Part shown: piece by piece, positions 59,601 through 64,000 of the stretch
How positions within the stretch are numbered: the stretch's first letter is position 1
Layout: each line of letters begins with the position of its first letter
Assembly (NCBI GenBank): GCA_036785705.1
Contig: JAWUZG010000070.1
Coordinates: forward strand, 2,057,001-2,121,000
DNA length: 64,000 nt
Direction of reading: 5' to 3'
Source of the DNA: Acanthornis magna
Taxonomy: Eukaryota > Chordata > Aves > Passeriformes > Acanthizidae
The notes under the pieces: model-generated
What the model saw: the letters and a program-made list of their open reading frames with translations, nothing else
What the model was told of the DNA's origin: nothing
Databases searched by the model: none
Position numbers and translations under genes: made by a program

Positions 59601-62600
59601 GTTTGGCTTTGTTGCATCACCTTTTTCAGTGTTACCTTGAACATTTTGTTGGCAATGCATCTGAAAGCTTATTTTCTTGTAAGCTCTTATCTGAAATTAC
59701 TTCTGTGGTTTCTGGGCTTTGAAAAATTGCCAAGTGTAAGTTGTGTGATGCAAAACCATTTATTTTAGAGTTTCATTTACCAAAAAGAAGAGTTTTCAGG
59801 TTAGACAGTGCCGCATACCAGGTTTACTCTTGTCCCTATGACTGGAGTGTTTCTAATGCCATGAATTCACGTGCCTCAACTGAAATACTGACAAGTTCCA
59901 TCTGTGCCAGCAATGGGAGATGCCTGAAAAAAATAGGGGAGAAGGTGGCACAGGGATAGGAACAAAGCATCATAAGTTAGTTTGGTCATTGCCTCTGGAA
60001 GCACCAGGCATTTGATGAGAATGAAGCATTACCTGAAAGGTTCCACAGGAAGCCACTTGTACACAATTCCATCTCTAGGACACATAAGAAGCATACAACT
60101 CTAGACCAAGAAAAGTGTGCTCTAAGGTACGTTACAGGCCATTGTTTCACGGACCACAGTGAAGTAAACAAAAATCCGTTCTAGTTTGAAAATAGGTTGC
60201 ATAAACAGATAATGGATGACTATTTATTTAAAGCAGAAATACCAGAGGTGTCATGTGCTTAAAAACAAATTCTTCTTTAGCTGTCACTGTTGTGCTCCAT
60301 GACAGGATGGCTGATCCTGCAAGGCTCACCGTGGCAGGGTGCTGACAAAACGAGGCTCCTGGGCACGTCCTCAATTCATTTCTCTCTTCAGCTGAATTTG
60401 CATGAGGGAAAGGGTGCAGGTCACCCACCCACATGCTGTGTCAGGGCCTCACAAAGCCCCCATTGTCTACCCTGTCACCAGTGGGATGTTGAGGACAACT
60501 GATAGGCAGGAGCAGATGAAAGCTGGTGCTCTGCTTTTGCTTGTAATAAAGTGTGATCCTCTGGTTTCATTTGCAAGTTGGAAAAAGGGTCAGTTTGTAA
60601 AATGTTCCTGATTGTTGTCAGCTCTGCTGAGTTGGCAACTCCCCCAGTGGAAAAAGGATACTTAGGAACTTTTTGTAAAAATCCAAACTGTTTCAAAAGT
60701 TGCTCTAGTGCTGGCAGTGTGAGAGAATGATTTAAAGGGGGATTGGTTTTATCTTTCTGCAGCTCTGAATACATTGTGAGTTAAATTTTGACCCAGTTGC
60801 TCTAAGAATGGAGGGATTTAGCCACTCCCCTTCACGCCACATGGATATGCTTTTGCTAAGTAACATACCTTCATTTTTCATCTGTTCCTTGGCAGGCTGT
60901 GGGTTACAGTTTAATGCCCAACAACAAAGATGAAGATGGCCTCGTGGTCTTGGTCTTTAACAGAAAAGAAGCAGATATTCGAAGCCAGCAGCAGCAGCTT
61001 GTAGAATCATTACACAAAATTTTGGGAGGAAACCAGACCCTCACTGTCAATGTTGAAGGTGTTAAAACAATGCCAGATGACCAGTACGTGAACTTCCCAC
61101 ATGTTGCCCGTTTATGCATGTTAGAAAGGGCTGGTGCCTAAGTCTACTGTCTCTCCTTCTCCTTGATTTTGCATCTGTTCATCCCAAGTTTGATTTCTAT
61201 CTCTTATTCCTTCATGTTGCTTTTTCTTAAGGCGTTAAAGTCCACTACTTTTCCAGAGATTTCAGGTTATTCTTAATATACTCCTAGTATCACTATAGAG
61301 TATGTCCTCTGGAGAGAGGGGAGAATGGAATGGTATTTACAGCTTTTCTCTCTCTGTCTTGCTGTGTTAAACTCTGCAATTTTGGGTACTTTACCTCTCA
61401 CATAGCTAAAGGAAGTTAAAAGTTAGCTGGGAGAAGTGGTGATTTGGGTTTAGGGTGGTTTTTGTGGTATAAGCTCCTATGTACTGCTGGCCTTTTCCTG
61501 ACGTTCCACATTTTGCCTCACTCAGGACAGAAGTGATCATTTACGTTGTGGAGCGCTCACCCAACGGAACCTCAAGGAGAGTTCCTGCAACGACCCTCTA
61601 TGCCCACTTTGAGCAAGCCAACATCAAATCATCCCTGCAGCAGCTGGGGGTCAGCCTGTCCATGGCCAGGACAGAGCTGTCCCCAGCACAAGTCAAGCAG
61701 CTCCTACAGAACCCTCCTGCTGGTGCGTGTGCTGGGCCTTTCGGGCTCTCCAAGAAAAATGCAGCCTGCTCGAAAACACCTGTGAAAACTACAAAGAAAA
61801 AAAGAGTTAAAAATCAGTATAATCACATCCTATCCTCACTTGCTAGTTTTCAAAAGGGTCTCTTAGCGTGTGTATGTGGCCACAGATAATGTACATATAG
61901 GTTTGTTTTAGAGTAGTTAAGTGCTGTTTGTGCCATTTCATGTCATAACTTACTATTATGTCTATAGTTTTTACATATGTCTGTGTTTAGGATGTGAAAG
62001 CTTATGAAATCTGTATTGCAAAAAGAACTTGCAGAAAAGTCGGAGCTAAGTCCAACTGGGAGTATATTGCCAACTGGTTTGGTACTTTGATCACTTAATT
62101 ACCCCTTTTTTTAATATTTGTTTTTTTACACAATAAGCAACTTTAAAAGGACAGATGACCCAAGCGTAGCATACAGTGGGAACAGTAGGAATTTCCCTCT
62201 TTGAAGTATGGATTGTCCAGTGGGAGCACATATGGATTGTTCCTTTCCCCTGCTTTCAAACCAGCAGGAATGCTTGACAGCCTTTGGGACTGAATTTACT
62301 GCCCCTGCTCAGGACCAGGACTTTTAAAGAACCACCTTGATTTAATGAACCTTAATTTGTGTAACAGTCATTCGGGTTAGCATCGTTCATAGGGTTTTTG
62401 TATTCCATAGCATTTTTTCGTAATTAACAATTGTAAGAACTATCTATTCAGATACCCATGCTAAGAATCCCTTTTTTTTTTTTTTTTTCAGGTGTTGATC
62501 CCATTATATGGGAACAAGCCAAAGTTGATAACCCTGATCCTGACAAGTAAGTCCAATAGTCTGTCCAAGTATTGCAGCAAGGCTTGGAAAGGGGAGAAAT

Positions 62601-63755
62601 AGATAGTAATTGCATAGTACCCTTCAGGTAACTTGCAAGAAACTTACTCGAGTACAACTTGGGCAAGTACTGATCTCCTTGAAAGCAGTGAAGATTACTG
62701 GAAGTGCCTGTCTTAATCCCTTTACCCATTAGGCGCTTAGGAGCTGTCAGGATAAAGAGTCTTACTTGCATTACTTGGAGGTGTGGTCTCTTCCATTACA
62801 TGGATTAGTTATTGTTACTTATTTTTACAACCGTTACGAATTTTTTCTCTTAATTGCTGAAGGTGATGCACCTTTGTAGCCTTCAGTGGTTACAGAAAAT
62901 TTGGGCTGATTTTTTTATGAAAAAGGAACAGGTTTTTGGGCACAGTGAGGACTCTAGAGCTTCGCAAAAGAAGATATGTTTATGTATTAACTTCTAAATG
63001 GCCAACATTATCTATAACTTTATATTAGATTCTATTCATAACTATTAATCCTTACCCCGGGTCCAGTATAAAAATGTGTTGTAAGAAATGTTTGTGTTCT
63101 CGTAGGCTGATTCCTGTGCCAATGGTGGGTTTCAAGGAACTGTTGAGAAGATTGAAGGTCCAGGATCAGATGACCAAACAGCATCAAACTCGATTAGATG
63201 TAAGGTTGCTCATCTTTATTATTAATTGCTGTTGACAAAGGATGTGCTACTAAATGCACCTGCCCCTATTTGTTCAACCTGAAATGGGAACCATGTTCTT
63301 AATATATTCCTTAGATAGTTCTTTTGCCCCAAAACTGAGCGATGTGGTTTGGCTTTCGGTTGTTTCAAGTTCAAGTGTACTGTTTTGTTACAGGCTAATT
63401 CACATGAGCTCAATTAAGTTGTATTGGCATGGACTTTTAAATTTGGGCAAAAATCCCACTTGCATACAAAAATAAACACAAAGCAGAACAGTATAGGTAA
63501 AAGAAAGCTTTCTAAAATCATCTGGGTTAAGGACACTAAGTTGCTGGGCTGTGTAATGGCATGAAACTCCCATTTTTAAATCAGGACTAACGTGTTCTGT
63601 TATCAAAAACTCCTCTGATTTCCAGTTGACTCCCATCTCTTCTGCAGATAATATCAGAAGACATCAGTGAGCTGCAGAAAAACCAAACAACAACTATGGC
63701 AAAAATTGCACAGTACAAAAGGAAACTGATGGCGCTTTCTCACAGAACATTACAG
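53634..63755 (+). CDS. NUP54: Nucleoporin 54, exons 1-10 (3' end outside window)
   Basis: Exons: 53634-53685, 55349-55510, 57567-57650, 57751-57891, 58584-58813, 60896-61083, 61526-61722, 62492-62546, 63106-63199, 63648-63755. Phases agree and give 437 codons. Nup54 joins Nup62 and Nup58 in the central channel of the nuclear pore. Residues 1 to about 146 are FG-repeat sequence (MAFNFG, FNFGGFG, AFGGFG, GFGFGSSFG, then six Gln). Next come the family stretches ASALSAPTLLGDERDAI and AFWGTGKGYFNNN, the alpha/beta domain (NKDEDGLVVLVFN, VIIYVVERSPNGTSRRVPA), and the start of the coiled-coil trimerisation region (KELLRRLKVQDQMTKQHQTR). Human is 507 aa; the remaining roughly 120 residues, starting VLIKQE in human, lie past the right edge. 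Exon 2 (54 codons) appears to be extra relative to human. Exon 6 must use the GTACGT donor at 61084; readthrough would end in intron 6. The exon 8 acceptor follows a tract of about 19 pyrimidines. Confidence 0.97.
53703..53740 (+). repeat. G-rich run at start of NUP54 intron 1
   Basis: Immediately after the exon 1 donor there are six or more G3-G6 tracts separated by single A or C bases. This is a strong G-quadruplex-type sequence on the coding strand. Confidence 0.85.
53770..54235. repeat. 46-bp minisatellite carrying CCAAT boxes, NUP54 intron 1
   Basis: In the most regular part (53950-54180) the unit is 46 bp: CCCCCCGGCCAATGGGGATC, then GCGGCCCCCTCAG, then a variable CGATC or GGACC word, then CGCGCGTG. 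CCAAT starts recur at about 54001, 54047, 54093 and 54139. Flanking copies are more diverged (CCAATGAGA, CCAATAGG). I count about ten CCAAT words in all. The array begins about 100 bp after exon 1 and lies inside the CpG island. It contains long spurious plus-strand reading frames. Confidence 0.93.
58254..58292. repeat. Perfect 17-bp inverted repeat, 5-nt loop
   Basis: The left arm at 58254-58270 (CCTTCAGATTTAGATAC) is exactly complementary to the right arm at 58276-58292 (GTATCTAAATCTGAAGG), separated by TGAAG. It lies in NUP54 intron 4. Confidence 0.95.
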
Positions 63756-64000
63756 GTAACAGGGGTAATCCAAATAACTCCTTTGACACTGTCTAATGTT
63801 AGAAGCAATGTGAAGGGGAAGGAGGGCCTGTACCATCTTGTGCAGGCCAATACTGAAAATGGTTCTGACTTCAGCTAACAGGTGTTCGTTTAAGTACCAG
63901 GCAGAGCTATCAGGGAAGGCTTCAGGTCTACAGTACTTGGAAACCTCTCCCACTTAGAAACTACAGGACTGCCCTGAAGTCTTAGTCTGCTGCTCTAAGT

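Noticed and set aside
61084..61141. Continuation of NUP54 exon 6 to a stop at 61139-61141
   Set aside because: The GTACGT donor at 61084 restores DDQ-TEV with exon 7 exactly as in the mammalian protein; the extension is intron.
62471..62490. Poly-T run before NUP54 exon 8, considered as a retroposon tail
   Set aside because: It is directly followed by CAG and the conserved exon, so it is the polypyrimidine tract of the acceptor.
1..64000. CRISPR arrays, bacterial operons, phage or viral genes, tRNA and rRNA genes
   Set aside because: The tandem repeats lack unique spacers, all supported genes are spliced vertebrate genes, and no tRNA cloverleaf, rRNA or retroviral coding sequence was recognised.

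Overview
The window is vertebrate nuclear DNA, almost certainly from a bird and perhaps a songbird. It has spliced genes with GT-AG introns, scattered decayed CR1 LINE 3' ends (the typical avian repeat), fairly compact introns, and CpG-island promoters carrying GC-rich minisatellites. The gene order CCDC158(+), STBD1(-), SCARB2(+), NUP54(+) is the one I recall for human 4q21.1, read in the opposite direction. No bacterial, phage or CRISPR material is present. All protein comparisons were made against mammalian sequences from memory, without a database search.

Layout. 1-1.95 kb: no gene seen. 1.95-3.4 kb: a CpG island with YY1-type motifs, running into a 46/47-bp minisatellite of about 23 copies that holds a 231-bp higher-order repeat. 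3.5-18.5 kb: CCDC158, a long coiled-coil protein. Eighteen exons join in one frame from ATG 3782 (933 codons plus stop), but its 5' exon carries a frameshift and one internal exon (5388-5497) has lost its frame and its splice donor. 18.5-21.8 kb: intergenic, with a CR1 relic. 22.3-23.4 kb: STBD1 on the minus strand, two exons, ending in a CBM20 starch/glycogen-binding domain. 23.7-34.6 kb: about 11 kb with no recognisable gene; mammals have FAM47E in this interval. 34.8-51.6 kb: SCARB2 (LIMP-2), complete in 12 exons, 482 aa, with a 19-bp minisatellite just upstream of its ATG. 51.6-53.4 kb: SCARB2 3' region with two opposed CR1 relics. 53.4 kb to the end: CpG-island promoter and the first ten exons of NUP54. 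Intron 1 of NUP54 holds a 46-bp minisatellite that multiplies a CCAAT box, and exon 2 is an FG-rich exon I do not recall from human NUP54. The gene runs off the right edge.

The four genes form no operon-like unit. STBD1 (glycogen tethering to membranes and autophagy) and SCARB2 (lysosomal membrane receptor for beta-glucocerebrosidase) both bear on lysosomal handling of cargo, while NUP54 builds the nuclear pore channel. The unusual material is GC-rich minisatellites at three of the four CpG islands, two of them with 46-bp units; apparent exon decay in CCDC158; and changes at functional residues of STBD1 (no Gly2) and SCARB2 (Thr in place of the pH-sensing His150). I found no wholly new gene system.
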